DNA from: Pleurocapsa minor HA4230-MV1
GTDB lineage: Bacteria > Cyanobacteriota > Cyanobacteriia > Cyanobacteriales > Xenococcaceae
Assembly: GCA_019359095.1 (NCBI GenBank)
Contig: JAHHHZ010000026.1
Location: forward strand, 114,885-178,884
Length of the DNA: 64,000 nt
Direction of reading: 5' to 3'
Shown here: positions 1-8,203 of the stretch, piece after piece
How the letters are laid out: the number at the start of each line of letters is the position of its first letter
Numbering within the stretch: the first letter of the stretch is position 1
Notes under the pieces: model-generated
What the model saw: only the letters and a program-made list of their open reading frames with translations
What the model was told of the DNA's origin: nothing
The model's database searches: none
Position numbers and translations under genes: made by a program

Positions 1-259
1 ATCCTCTAAAACATCATTTTTAGTTGCTAATTGCTGCAATGATTGATAAACAATAGACCTCTGACATGAATATATTTTTTAATGCCAGTTGACAATTGCT
101 GACTTGCAGCTTCATACTTCATACTTTATCAAGATTGATAATTCCTACAAGAGATCTAATTATGCTTACCTACTTATAATAAAGTTACTCAATTACTAAA
201 ACTATTTCATGTGGTTTGGTATAGTTATTCAGTTTACCTACAATTGGTTTAATTTTACA

Positions 260-697
260 GTGGGAATCGAGAAGTTATTAATGGGCATTGTCTTATGTAG
301 CTTGGGATTACAGTCATTACCAGCCCAAGCCGAATCGAAAATGTATAATCCTACAGTAATCACCTCAGAAACAGAAGTATCTGATACCTTAACGGTAGAT
401 GATATTCCCACGGGAGATGGTGGATTTGCCCGTGACTACTTAGTGGAGTTAGAGAAAGGCGATCAGGTAACTATCGATCTGAACTCGGACAATTTTGATG
501 CGATGGTCATGTTGATTGCAGGAGATGGAGCTAAAGTTGCCGAAAATGATGATGGGCCTGATGGTTCGACCAACTCCTTGCTTTTTTCCCGCATTACCGA
601 AGCAGGAAAGTATATTGTGCGAGTAAGAGCCTATGGTGATACTAGTGGCGGAAAGTATACCCTCAAGCTGACTCGGCTTAAACCTGCGAGTAAATAG
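260..697 (+). CDS. Secreted PPC-domain protein
   Basis: Small exported protein with one bacterial pre-peptidase C-terminal (PPC) beta-sandwich domain. A GTG at 260 gives an N-terminus with one lysine, a hydrophobic core and a cleavage-like AQA-ES site after about residue 24, a plausible Sec signal peptide. ATG at 281 (shorter) and ATG at 209 (17 residues longer) are alternatives. The mature part is acidic and carries the PPC hallmarks: a DYLVELEKGDQVTIDL strand pair, an NFDAMVML segment, a D-rich DGPDGSTNS turn and a final GKYTLKLTR strand. PPC domains usually trail secreted proteases; here the domain stands alone, so a periplasmic or surface binding role is inference. It converges on the next gene with only two bases between stops. 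Confidence 0.7.
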   Translation: MGIEKLLMGIVLCSLGLQSLPAQAESKMYNPTVITSETEVSDTLTVDDIPTGDGGFARDYLVELEKGDQVTIDLNSDNFDAMVMLIAGDGAKVAENDDGPDGSTNSLLFSRITEAGKYIVRVRAYGDTSGGKYTLKLTRLKPASK

Positions 698-699
698 CT

Positions 700-2109
700 T
701 TATTGACGAATTGAATAAAGAAATAAATAAGCAGCGAGTATCGCCAAGGGAGTAATGATAATTGTATAAAAAAGTAACTGATATTTAAGAGACCTAAATC
801 CTTCAAGGTTAACTATCCAATCTACTCTTGACCAGGGAATATAGCTGAAAAAGCTAGTTGCTGGGGTAAATTCAAATGAGTATTTATTTTCGGGCTTATT
901 TATGTACAAATCAAGCTTTTTATCGGCAAAAACCACTAATATCCGAGCAAGATCATTATTTTCAAATATTCGAGGAATCCGAAATCTGGGTTGAGAAGCA
1001 GCGCTACCTGTGATTGGAGTTCTGAGACGAAGGTGTAAGTCTGTTCCTTCTTGACCGATTAAAAGATTGTGACTTTGCGTTCCTGCTGATAATGACATAA
1101 TTCTCGCTGGGCCAAATTGCTGGGGATCGTTACTAGCAACAGCCATATAAAGACTAAATTCACCAGTTTTTTTTAATTTCTGGCTAAGAGCTGCTGCTGG
1201 CTGGGCTGTTTTCAGCCATTGTCTCGAATTTACTAAGATTTCACTATTTTCTAATATCTCTAATCTCTGCTGATCGTTTGACGATCGCTCTATAGCAGAT
1301 GAAGCTGAAAGACCTTGCCACAAAAGCTTAGGGAGATGGTGACTACGATCCTGGTAGGAACTTGCTCCAGCAGTAAACTTGACAAAGGTTACCAAGTCAG
1401 GAGACTGAGCAAAAAAAGTATCAGGTTCGATCAATGTCTGTTGGACTTGTGATTGATTAAAACCGCGATCGCTGATATATAAATTACTAATCTGTCCGTT
1501 CCATGGGCGATCGCCTGTAACCTCATTACCAATGGTTAAATGGAAGTTGTCATCCCAGTTCGCCAGATTAACATTAGCGAGTAAAGTTAAAACCATTACC
1601 AGAACTAGAGAGCAATAGCTGGCGATCGCAATTAAGAGGGATTTTAAACTAAGGCGATTTGAATCTCTGTAAATGATCCCCTTCAGTAACTGAGCAAGAT
1701 TACTCCGCCAAAAGTAGAGCAATGCGCCTATAGTTCCCCCTAAGCTATTACAGATAATATCCGTGACATTAGAAACACGACTAGATAAAGAGAGCTGAAT
1801 TATTTCTACGGCGCTTGAAGTCAAGATACTCCCCAAACAGGCAACCGCTAAAATTGCTGGAGTGCTTAATTGCTTACGAGCGGAAATGCTCGCCAAACTA
1901 ATGCCCAAAGGAATAAATAACAAAATATTCTGCCAATAATCCTTAACACTGCCGCCAAATTCAAACTTTTGGAGGAGAAATGGAAATTGTCCAGAAAATC
2001 CCGCAGGAATCTGGAAGTTAAAAGGAGATGTTGTGGCGATGACAATCGCAGCAAGACTGGCAATAAATAATAAGTTGCCCCAGCGTGGCGATCTATTTCT
2101 TAGATTCAT
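700..2109 (-). CDS. VanZ-like membrane protein with C-terminal LamG-like domain
   Basis: The N-terminal 160 residues form a VanZ-like bundle: a first membrane helix near residues 13-31, then the family segments NILLFIPLGISLA, SSAVEIIQL and TDIICNSLGGTIGALL. After a membrane segment near 158-180 comes a long extracytoplasmic region (about 185-440) with beta-strand patterns of the LamG/concanavalin A-like fold (FSLYMAVASNDPQQFGPARIMSL, in parts) and a closing membrane helix near 445-465. VanZ homologues relate to teicoplanin resistance, but most have no known role. The LamG half suggests binding of a carbohydrate or surface polymer outside the membrane (inference). It stands alone between convergent and divergent neighbours. 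Confidence 0.7.
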   Translation of the reverse strand: MNLRNRSPRWGNLLFIASLAAIVIATTSPFNFQIPAGFSGQFPFLLQKFEFGGSVKDYWQNILLFIPLGISLASISARKQLSTPAILAVACLGSILTSSAVEIIQLSLSSRVSNVTDIICNSLGGTIGALLYFWRSNLAQLLKGIIYRDSNRLSLKSLLIAIASYCSLVLVMVLTLLANVNLANWDDNFHLTIGNEVTGDRPWNGQISNLYISDRGFNQSQVQQTLIEPDTFFAQSPDLVTFVKFTAGASSYQDRSHHLPKLLWQGLSASSAIERSSNDQQRLEILENSEILVNSRQWLKTAQPAAALSQKLKKTGEFSLYMAVASNDPQQFGPARIMSLSAGTQSHNLLIGQEGTDLHLRLRTPITGSAASQPRFRIPRIFENNDLARILVVFADKKLDLYINKPENKYSFEFTPATSFFSYIPWSRVDWIVNLEGFRSLKYQLLFYTIIITPLAILAAYLFLYSIRQ

Positions 2110-2165
2110 TAAATTAATTTAATTCCCATTACTATTGTCAATAATGTAGAGACAAGTAGTAACAA

Positions 2166-3071
2166 CTAATTGGCAATCCGCTCCTTAAAATCAATTAACA
2201 ACTGCATATTGTCAATCATAATATTTTTGAGATCTTGGGTTAGAGGCAATGCTCCTTGTGGACCAAACCATTGGTCAAAAATGGCGACGTATTCTGGCTG
2301 CTCATCTAGTACCCCCTGCATAAACTTGGTGAGGGTATAGTTAACTGTGTTGAGAAATTGAGAGTTATTTTCTGGCACCATACAGGCAATCCCTTCAAAG
2401 GAATAATCGCCAACAATTTGCCAATTTTGCCGATCTGGAGCGTTTTGAAGCCAGCTTTCTAGTAAAATTCCATCTGAAGCAAAAGCGTCAATTTTTCCCG
2501 ATCGCAGTGCCGCAAAACCTTCTGCGCGATCTTTAAGTAAGACAATCTCAGCTTGAGGTTGAATGGTTCTAATAACCTGTTCGTTGGTAGTTTTAGCTAA
2601 AGCACCAATGCGTAAATTGACTAGAGACTGGGGATCCCAATACTTATTGCCTCTTTTGGTTAAAAGCCTAGTTCCTGTAGAACCATAGCTAAAAGAAAAA
2701 TCAATGATGCGATCGCGCTCCCAAGTAAAGCTGCTAGCATCACAAACTATGTCTACTTCTCCTGAAATCAGTTGAGGAATACGTTTTTTCGGCTCCAAGG
2801 CAACTAACTCTAGGTCGATTTCTTGCTTGTATTCTTGTTCTAACTGACGGGTAATTAATTCTAAAATATCGACGGAATAGCCCACTAGTTCCCCTTGCTC
2901 ATTACGATAGGCAAAGGGTAAGGCATCTTTACTTGTACCTGCGGTTAACGTTCCTGTACGAGTTATTTTTTCCGCTACTGATTCCGCTACAGCATTAGGA
3001 GTAGCCCAAGTTAGTAAACCTAGACTGAGAAAACAAATCGCCGTTGATTTTGCCCACAAGTACCGCAACAT
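2166..3071 (-). CDS. ABC amino-acid-type substrate-binding protein (SBP family 3)
   Basis: Periplasmic binding protein of the polar amino-acid family (glutamate/aspartate binding protein type). An N-terminal signal peptide (about residues 1-29, ending ATPNAVAES) precedes the family start RTGTLTAGTSKDALPFAYRN, the GYSVDILELI helix and the DIVCDASSFTWER segment where the ligand alpha-amino group is normally gripped. The length of 301 residues is normal. No permease or ATPase gene lies beside it, so it either works with a transporter encoded elsewhere or acts as a sensor. Product class is secure; the ligand is not. Confidence 0.85.
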   Translation of the reverse strand: MLRYLWAKSTAICFLSLGLLTWATPNAVAESVAEKITRTGTLTAGTSKDALPFAYRNEQGELVGYSVDILELITRQLEQEYKQEIDLELVALEPKKRIPQLISGEVDIVCDASSFTWERDRIIDFSFSYGSTGTRLLTKRGNKYWDPQSLVNLRIGALAKTTNEQVIRTIQPQAEIVLLKDRAEGFAALRSGKIDAFASDGILLESWLQNAPDRQNWQIVGDYSFEGIACMVPENNSQFLNTVNYTLTKFMQGVLDEQPEYVAIFDQWFGPQGALPLTQDLKNIMIDNMQLLIDFKERIAN

Positions 3072-3205
3072 AAATAGTGCCTTTTTTCAATTGGGTTCGT
3101 TACAGTGTTAGATCAAAAATGCCAAAATGCCTAGTTTAGTCACTGTTATTTAAGAATTTTCGCCAAAAATATTATTATTTGTTCATAACTAGAGGAAGAA
3201 AAATT

Positions 3206-3580
3206 GTGACTCGAATCTTTTTAGCGATCGCTTCAATGTCAGGCGGTATATCAGTAGTATTTGGTGCTTTTGCCAGTCATGCTTTGAAAGATCGTCTAAG
3301 CGCTAATTCTTTATCAATTTGGGAAACAGGCACTAAATATCAGATGTATCATGCCTTGGCTTTGATGCTGGTAGCCTTGTTGATTTCTCGTTATCCTAAT
3401 TCGACGTTGTTGACAGTAGCGGGATATGCCTTCATTGCTGGGGTATTTATCTTTTCTGGTAGTCTTTACGCTTTGACTTTAACGGGAATGAAGTGGCTGG
3501 GGGCAATTACACCAATTGGGGGAATGGCATTGATTATTGGTTGGCTTTGCTTGGCACTTGCTACCTGGAGAATTGAATGA
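3206..3580 (+). CDS. DUF423 family membrane protein
   Basis: Small integral membrane protein of the DUF423 family, function unknown. The GTG at 3206 is preferred over an upstream start at 3179 because an AGAGGAAG ribosome-binding site lies just upstream and the product then begins MTRIFLAIASMSGG, as family members do. Four hydrophobic segments are visible. The family signature GAFASHALKDRL is present, followed by TGTKYQMYHALAL and a glycine-rich IFSGSLYALTLTG helix. Length of 124 residues is usual. Confidence 0.85.
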   Translation: MTRIFLAIASMSGGISVVFGAFASHALKDRLSANSLSIWETGTKYQMYHALALMLVALLISRYPNSTLLTVAGYAFIAGVFIFSGSLYALTLTGMKWLGAITPIGGMALIIGWLCLALATWRIE

Positions 3581-3738
3581 AGAAATGGTTAAGGTAACTC
3601 TAAAGAGAGATAATCCATCAGGATGGTGAAAACTAGCTGTAGAATCTTACATAGATTATCGAGCCAACAAGATATTTATCAGGTATTTTCTCAGTCTTTT
3701 TAATCGATCAGCTCTAAAGTTTTTAGCAAATCCAGATT

Positions 3739-4872
3739 ATGCGCATTGCCTTATTTACCGAAACGTTTTTGCCCAAGGTTGATGGTATCGTTACCCGTTT
3801 ACGCCACACCATTGAACATCTTGAACGTAATGGCGATCGCGTCCTCGTAGTTGCTCCTGAAGGAGGATTAACAGAATATAAGGGAGCAAAAGTCTATGGT
3901 ATCCCAGGGATGCCTTTACCGTTATATCCTGAATTGAAGTTGGCTTTACCTCCTTTGGGGACTAAAAATGCGATCGAGGAATTCCAGCCCGATTTGATTC
4001 ACGTCGTTAATCCTGCGTTTCTGGGGGTAGGAGGGATTTACTATGCCAAAACAATGAATATACCTCTAGTAGCTTCCTATCATACCCATTTGCCACAATA
4101 TCTCCATCATTACGGTTTAGGGGCATTAGAAGGACTGCTGTGGGAATTATTAAAAGCGGCTCATAATAAAGCGCGGTTAAATCTTTGCACCTCCAGCGCC
4201 ATGGTGAAAGAATTGATAGATCATGGTATTGAGCGAGTAGATCTCTGGCAAAGAGGGGTAGATACCGAAATGTTTCAACCTCATTTGGCTTCGATGCCAA
4301 TGCGATCGCGTCTGACTCAAGGAAATCCTCAAGATCCACTGTTGCTCTATGTTGGTCGAGTTTCCGCCGAAAAACAGATCGATCAAATCAAACCAGTTTT
4401 AGAAGCAATTCCCCAGGCTCGTTTAGCAATTGTGGGGGATGGCCCCAGCAGAGAAACCTTAGAAGCTCACTTTGCGGGGACTAAAACAAATTTTGTCGGT
4501 TATCTCGAAGGACTAGAATTAGCTGCTGCGTTTGCTTCGGCTGATGCCTTTGTCTTTCCCTCGCGCACCGAAACTTTAGGCTTAGTGTTGCTAGAGGCTA
4601 TGGCTGCGGGTTGTCCTGTGGTGGCTGCTCGCTCTGGCGGTATTCCTGATATTGTTACTGATGGAGTCAACGGTTATTTATTTGAACCAGACGATCCCCA
4701 GGGAGCAATTATCGCCACTAAATCTTTATTAGCAGCCACTCAAGCTCGGGAAGAATTGCGCCGTAATGCTCGTTATGAAGCTGAACAGTGGGGTTGGGCT
4801 GCTGCCACCCAACAACTACAAAGTTACTATCGCAGCGTTCTTCAAGCTGAATATGGAGTTTCGGCTGCTTAA
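3739..4872 (+). CDS. sqdX: SqdX, UDP-sulfoquinovose:diacylglycerol glycosyltransferase
   Basis: GT4-family (GT-B fold) glycosyltransferase that moves sulfoquinovose from UDP-sulfoquinovose to diacylglycerol, the last step in making the thylakoid sulfolipid SQDG. The N-terminal domain begins RIALFTETFLPKVDGIVTRL, typical of SqdX/SQD2, followed by VVAPEGG, LYPELKLALPP and HTHLPQYLHHYGLG. The C-terminal nucleotide-binding domain has VGRVSAEKQID and the E-x7-E donor motif in FPSRTETLGLVLLEAMAAG. Length of 377 residues matches characterised cyanobacterial SqdX. It is monocistronic; the stop at 4872 is followed by repeat-rich DNA. Confidence 0.92.
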   Translation: MRIALFTETFLPKVDGIVTRLRHTIEHLERNGDRVLVVAPEGGLTEYKGAKVYGIPGMPLPLYPELKLALPPLGTKNAIEEFQPDLIHVVNPAFLGVGGIYYAKTMNIPLVASYHTHLPQYLHHYGLGALEGLLWELLKAAHNKARLNLCTSSAMVKELIDHGIERVDLWQRGVDTEMFQPHLASMPMRSRLTQGNPQDPLLLYVGRVSAEKQIDQIKPVLEAIPQARLAIVGDGPSRETLEAHFAGTKTNFVGYLEGLELAAAFASADAFVFPSRTETLGLVLLEAMAAGCPVVAARSGGIPDIVTDGVNGYLFEPDDPQGAIIATKSLLAATQAREELRRNARYEAEQWGWAAATQQLQSYYRSVLQAEYGVSAA

Positions 4873-4974
4873 AGCGAAAAATGCTATTCAATGTAAGACG
4901 CTTGGTGTGAATTAGCTTCGTTTAAATTAACTAGCTTTTAGCTAAAAATAAATCACTATAACGGAGTGTATGCT

Positions 4975-5010
4975 AAAGCACTAGCTTCGCGTCGTCCTTT
5001 AGGATAATTT
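4975..5010. repeat. Small dispersed repeat module (CTAGCTTCGCGTCG)
   Basis: The segment contains CTAGCTTCGCGTCG next to TCCTTTAGGA. The same words occur inside the third repeat that breaks the DUF72 gene (21047-21070), and related ones near 24515-24575 and 46768-46865. It belongs to a modular family of very short dispersed repeats. Confidence 0.55.
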
Positions 5011-5204
5011 TTAATTCACATTAGGCGTATTGTACAAAAATATTAATTTAAATATGAGGTCTCTCGAAGTTGAAGAACAAGTGAAGTTGTTTATATCGCA
5101 AAAAACAGAAACTAAATTAGAAAAAATTTCTCTGCAAAGTGAATTAGCAAAAGACTTCGGCGTTGATGGTGATGATGCAGTTGAACTAATGCAAAATTTC
5201 TCCC

Positions 5205-6472
5205 CTCACGGGGTGACAAACAGTTCAAAAAGATGAAAGGATAAGCATTTTCGCCCTGATACCCTGTTGATAAAAAGGGAGCTTATTAGGAGTAAGTATC
5301 ATTAACTGCACAACCCAATTATCACACATTTGGAAAGCTTTAACCCACAAGCTGCCATACAAACCTATCCAGAAATTACTGTGCCTTTTGTCTTTTCGCA
5401 AATTTTCTCTCAATCTACAAATATATTTTGTTAATCCCTTGAAGCCAATCACTTGACCTTTTTTGACAGCACAAGTATAAGCAATAGCTATCAGTAAAAT
5501 TAGAGATAATAAACGCTCATCTTTGCCTTGACATTGTTCCAAGTTGTAACCACCTGTTTTACAATCTTTAAACATTGCTTCGATTCCCATACGTTTTTTA
5601 TAAGCTTTAATTGTTTGTTTTAAGCAGGATAAATTATTGATTAAATACCACCCCTCATTTTTCTTCTTTCCTTTGGTTGCTTTACTCCAATAAAAAGCAA
5701 CATTTACCAAGCGCCATACCTACTTGTTTAGTAAATTTAACTTGTTTCAAATAAAAAGATGTTCCTGGCTTTAATCCTAAAGATATTAGTTGCTGACAAT
5801 CTTTGCCTTCTGGTTGGATGTATTTATTACTTTTAGTTCTTAGAACGTATTTAACACCTTGTTTTGATAGCCAGTCAGCCAGATTGATATTCCCAAATTC
5901 ACGGTCGCCAATTACGACTACTTGATATCCTTTTAATAATCTCAAGGTTGACTTTAGTAATCTCTTTTGTTCAGCAATATTACTATTCCCTTTCTTATCT
6001 AGTAACATCCAATTTAATGGAATGGCTCTTTTATTTTTAATTAGACTAGCTACGAACAAATTTCGTTCTTGCCATCTAGTTCTATCAATAGCTAAATAGC
6101 AAACTCTTTTTGTTTTTTGATTGATTTTCAACCACTTTTTAATTATGGGAAACCACATACATCTGGTTGTTAACTGTGGTAAAACTAAAAATCTTTGAAT
6201 ATGGCGACGACGACTCTGATATTTGATTGGAATCGGTAAGATAGCCGCTAATTTCTCTATTTGAATGGTTCTATAGCTCTGTAATATCAAAACAATTATT
6301 CTTAGAGTTGCATACTGTCTGGGAGTTAATAATTGCGAGATGCATTTGTGATAAAATTCTGGCAACATTTTTATTTGGGGGTCTTTCAACTTATCTTGAC
6401 CCCTTTTTTCTACCATTTCACTGCTACACCCTACTGTTTATCTTCCTTTTTAGTCCTTTGTCACCCCATGAG
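5205..6472 (-). mobile_element. IS4-family insertion sequence, 1268 bp
   Basis: Complete element bounded by 16-bp terminal inverted repeats, CTCACGGGGTGACAAA at the left and TTTGTCACCCCATGAG at the right (one mismatch). It is flanked by a perfect 9-bp duplication ATTTCTCCC at 5196-5204 and 6473-6481. The transposase runs on the minus strand and carries the IS4-family Y-x2-R-x3-E-x6-K signature. Element size, repeat length and 9-bp duplication fit the IS4 family. The transposase is frameshifted, so this copy is probably not autonomous. Confidence 0.93.
5225..6416 (-). pseudogene. IS4-family transposase, frameshifted
   Basis: Two minus-strand frames together make a transposase of about 390 residues. 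The first (6416 to 5682; ATG at 6368 is a better start, MLPEFYHKCISQLL) contains the first two catalytic aspartates in YLAIDRTRW and VVVIGDREFG. The second (5710 to 5225) contains Y-KK-R-MGI-E-AMFKDC-K, exactly the IS4 Y(2)R(3)E(6)K motif with the catalytic glutamate. The frames overlap by 29 bases and a shift of +1 is needed. There is no canonical -1 slippery heptamer in the correct frame, so a one-base indel is more likely than programmed frameshifting. The gene fills nearly the whole element. Confidence 0.85.
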
Positions 6473-6733
6473 ATTTCTCCCAAAGATTTCAAGTAGATTT
6501 ATCAACATTTGAATTTAATAAATATTTTGGTATGGAAGCTGGATTTAATCCGATTATATGGATTATTTCAGTATTATTAAATGCTCCCATATCTAACTTG
6601 GAACCATTAACCGTTCAAGATTTAGTTAATTCGGCAATGGCGAAAAGGTGGATTGAAAAATAAACTTCTTAAGCTTGAATGGGAAGATGATGACAAGTCT
6701 GTTTATATATTCCTCTAGTGCGATCGCCGATCT

Positions 6734-6844
6734 GTAGTAGCACGTCTAGACTAAAATGCTGGGTTAATAAAATCTTAAAATGTTTGTCTACATTCAAGAG
6801 GCGCAATATTTTTACCCAACAAATTAATGTAGACGCGCTACTAC
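6734..6844. mobile_element. MITE-like element, copy 1
   Basis: About 111 bp with imperfect 31-bp terminal inverted repeats: left GTAGTAGCACGTCTAGACTA, right end reading inward GTAGTAGCGCGTCTACATTA, both continuing to a shared TGGGT. It has no coding capacity. A second copy with the same ends lies at 29771-29886. Structure and recurrence fit a miniature inverted-repeat transposable element; the parent transposon is not in the window. Confidence 0.65.
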
Positions 6845-6896
6845 TAGTGATGATAGTAATTTATATCGCTAGGGTATTAACTTTGATGGCTTATTT

Positions 6897-7124
6897 TCAA
6901 GCAGATTGTTGAGTTCGGTAGGATTTCGTTTCAGCAAGCAAACGTCTAATTAAATTACCTTTATTAATTCCCTGCTTTTCTGCTTCTTGACTAATCCAAG
7001 CTTCCAAACTAAGTGGCAATCTTACTCCAATTGGTTTCCCCAAAGGTTCATTGTTAGGAGAAGTAAATTGACCTTTGTTTCTGGGCGATTTGGATACTTG
7101 TTCAAATCCTTTGTTGGCTGGCAT
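6897..7124 (-). CDS. Ribbon-helix-helix-like small protein
   Basis: Predicted protein of 75 residues starting at ATG 7124, preceded by AGAGAG as a ribosome-binding site; a GTG at 7145 would add seven residues. The C-terminal half (IGVRLPLSLEAWISQEAEKQ, then GINKGNLIRRLLAE) has the strand-helix-turn-helix pattern of CopG/MetJ-type ribbon-helix-helix DNA-binding proteins, often antitoxins or plasmid-type repressors. The N-terminal 30 residues are polar and probably disordered. No toxin gene is adjacent. The assignment rests on pattern only. Confidence 0.55.
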   Translation of the reverse strand: MPANKGFEQVSKSPRNKGQFTSPNNEPLGKPIGVRLPLSLEAWISQEAEKQGINKGNLIRRLLAETKSYRTQQSA

Positions 7125-7341
7125 TTCTATCTCTCTACTCTCCACAGTCGTAACTAAAACTTATTGGGATAATTTTTTGGATTAATTTTTATAAACAAGT
7201 AACTTATAGCTTTCTATTTCCACGTTAACGCGGTATATTAACTAGGTAAGTATTAAATAAATTTGTTGAAGCGATCGCTCCTTATAAATTCTTGGAGGAA
7301 TTCAAGCGATCGCCTGTCATTAAAAAATCACAGATTTAACC

Positions 7342-8091
7342 ATGACTAATTATCTATCAAGTTTAAACCAAACAAGCTCACGCAGACAACCATCGCACCG
7401 AAGCCCAACAAATCTTCAAGCAGGACAAAAAGTTTACCTCCACGGCGACACCGAATACACAGGAACGCTAATTCGATCAATCGAGCGAACCTATCCCCAG
7501 AAATGGACAGTAGAGCTAGATGCTGGCGGTTACGAAGCCGTTAACCTAGAACGCATATCCCTAATCCAATCCCAGTCATCAAGTGCGATCGAGGCAAATC
7601 TAGAAATCCCCTTTGGCGATGAACCCCAAGCAACTATCTCGCAACTTGAAAAAGAAATCATCGCCCTTAAAACAGAAGTCCATAAACTGAGACAAGAAAA
7701 CGAAATCATCAAAAAAGACCTAGAACAAGCCAAACAAATCATTCGTAGAGCAAAAGATATTTCGCCGATCATGCGCCTTAGTCTCCAACGAGTCATGAGA
7801 TTAGCCCATCAAGCCTGCATGGATGTAAAACGCACCGTCGGTGGCTGGATTCTGAAGATGGGAGACAAAGCCCGTAAGTTTCGCCGTCTTGCTGATATCT
7901 GGGATATTCTTTCTCAAGACGATTTCTACTTGAGCGATATTTTCCCTGAAGATAAATTAATTGCTCTAGACCTAATTCTGCCAGCCCGTCTGCCAAAAAG
8001 ACCAATGCCAGCTGAGAAAACAACCTTCCCTTTAATCAGACCTGAAGATGTGCTGAGGAGGCGTACCATGAAATTAGTCAAATGTTCGTGA
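7342..8091 (+). CDS. Hypothetical protein with SH3-like domain and coiled coil
   Basis: Not recognised as a named family. Residues about 27-75 (AGQKVYLHGDTEYTGTLIRS onward to AVNLERISLI) look like a small SH3-like or Tudor-like barrel. Residues about 95-140 are a strongly heptad coiled coil (ISQLEKEIIALKTEVHKLRQ and following). The C-terminal third is basic and helical (MRLSLQRVMRLAHQACMDVK, GDKARKFRRLADIWDILSQD) and could bind nucleic acid. HIP1 sites and a purine-rich segment lie upstream. A cytoplasmic DNA- or RNA-associated role is a guess from charge and architecture only. Confidence 0.6.
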   Translation: MTNYLSSLNQTSSRRQPSHRSPTNLQAGQKVYLHGDTEYTGTLIRSIERTYPQKWTVELDAGGYEAVNLERISLIQSQSSSAIEANLEIPFGDEPQATISQLEKEIIALKTEVHKLRQENEIIKKDLEQAKQIIRRAKDISPIMRLSLQRVMRLAHQACMDVKRTVGGWILKMGDKARKFRRLADIWDILSQDDFYLSDIFPEDKLIALDLILPARLPKRPMPAEKTTFPLIRPEDVLRRRTMKLVKCS

Positions 8092-8203
8092 ACGCAAAGC
8101 GATTTAACTGCTTAATTCATGACTAAGATTTGACTGTACAGCCAGTGGTAGCTTCAATTCTGAAGTGGAGTATCATTCTGGAGCGGTTTACATCGGACTT
8201 TTG

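Larger units (their letters stand above)
5054..6663 (+). pseudogene. DUF1493 (acyl-carrier-like) gene split by an insertion sequence
   Basis: The 5' part (5054-5204) encodes MRSLEVEEQVKLFISQ followed by a KDFGVDGDDAVELMQNFS segment, then is cut by the IS. Reading resumes at 6482 as QRFQVDLSTFEFNKYFG and ends at TAA 6661-6663 after SAMAKRWIEK. Removing the IS and one copy of the 9-bp duplication restores one continuous frame of about 110 codons. That is the size and layout of DUF1493 proteins, which resemble acyl carrier proteins (GVDGDDAVEL occupies the position of the carrier helix-2 motif, with Asp in place of the phosphopantetheine serine). The translation shows the break directly; the family name is recognised from pattern. 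The insertion looks recent because both halves are intact. Confidence 0.8.

Noticed and set aside
5682..5710. Programmed ribosomal frameshift in the transposase
   Set aside because: A +1 shift is needed and no -1 slippery heptamer is in the right frame, so a one-base indel is simpler. Not fully excluded.
6718..6912. Plus-strand open frame of 64 codons
   Set aside because: It reads straight through the MITE-like inverted repeat and has no protein-like pattern.
8092..8203. B12 riboswitch before cobT
   Set aside because: An AGCCAGTGG word recalls the B12 box, but the rest of the conserved core is absent and the stretch is too short.
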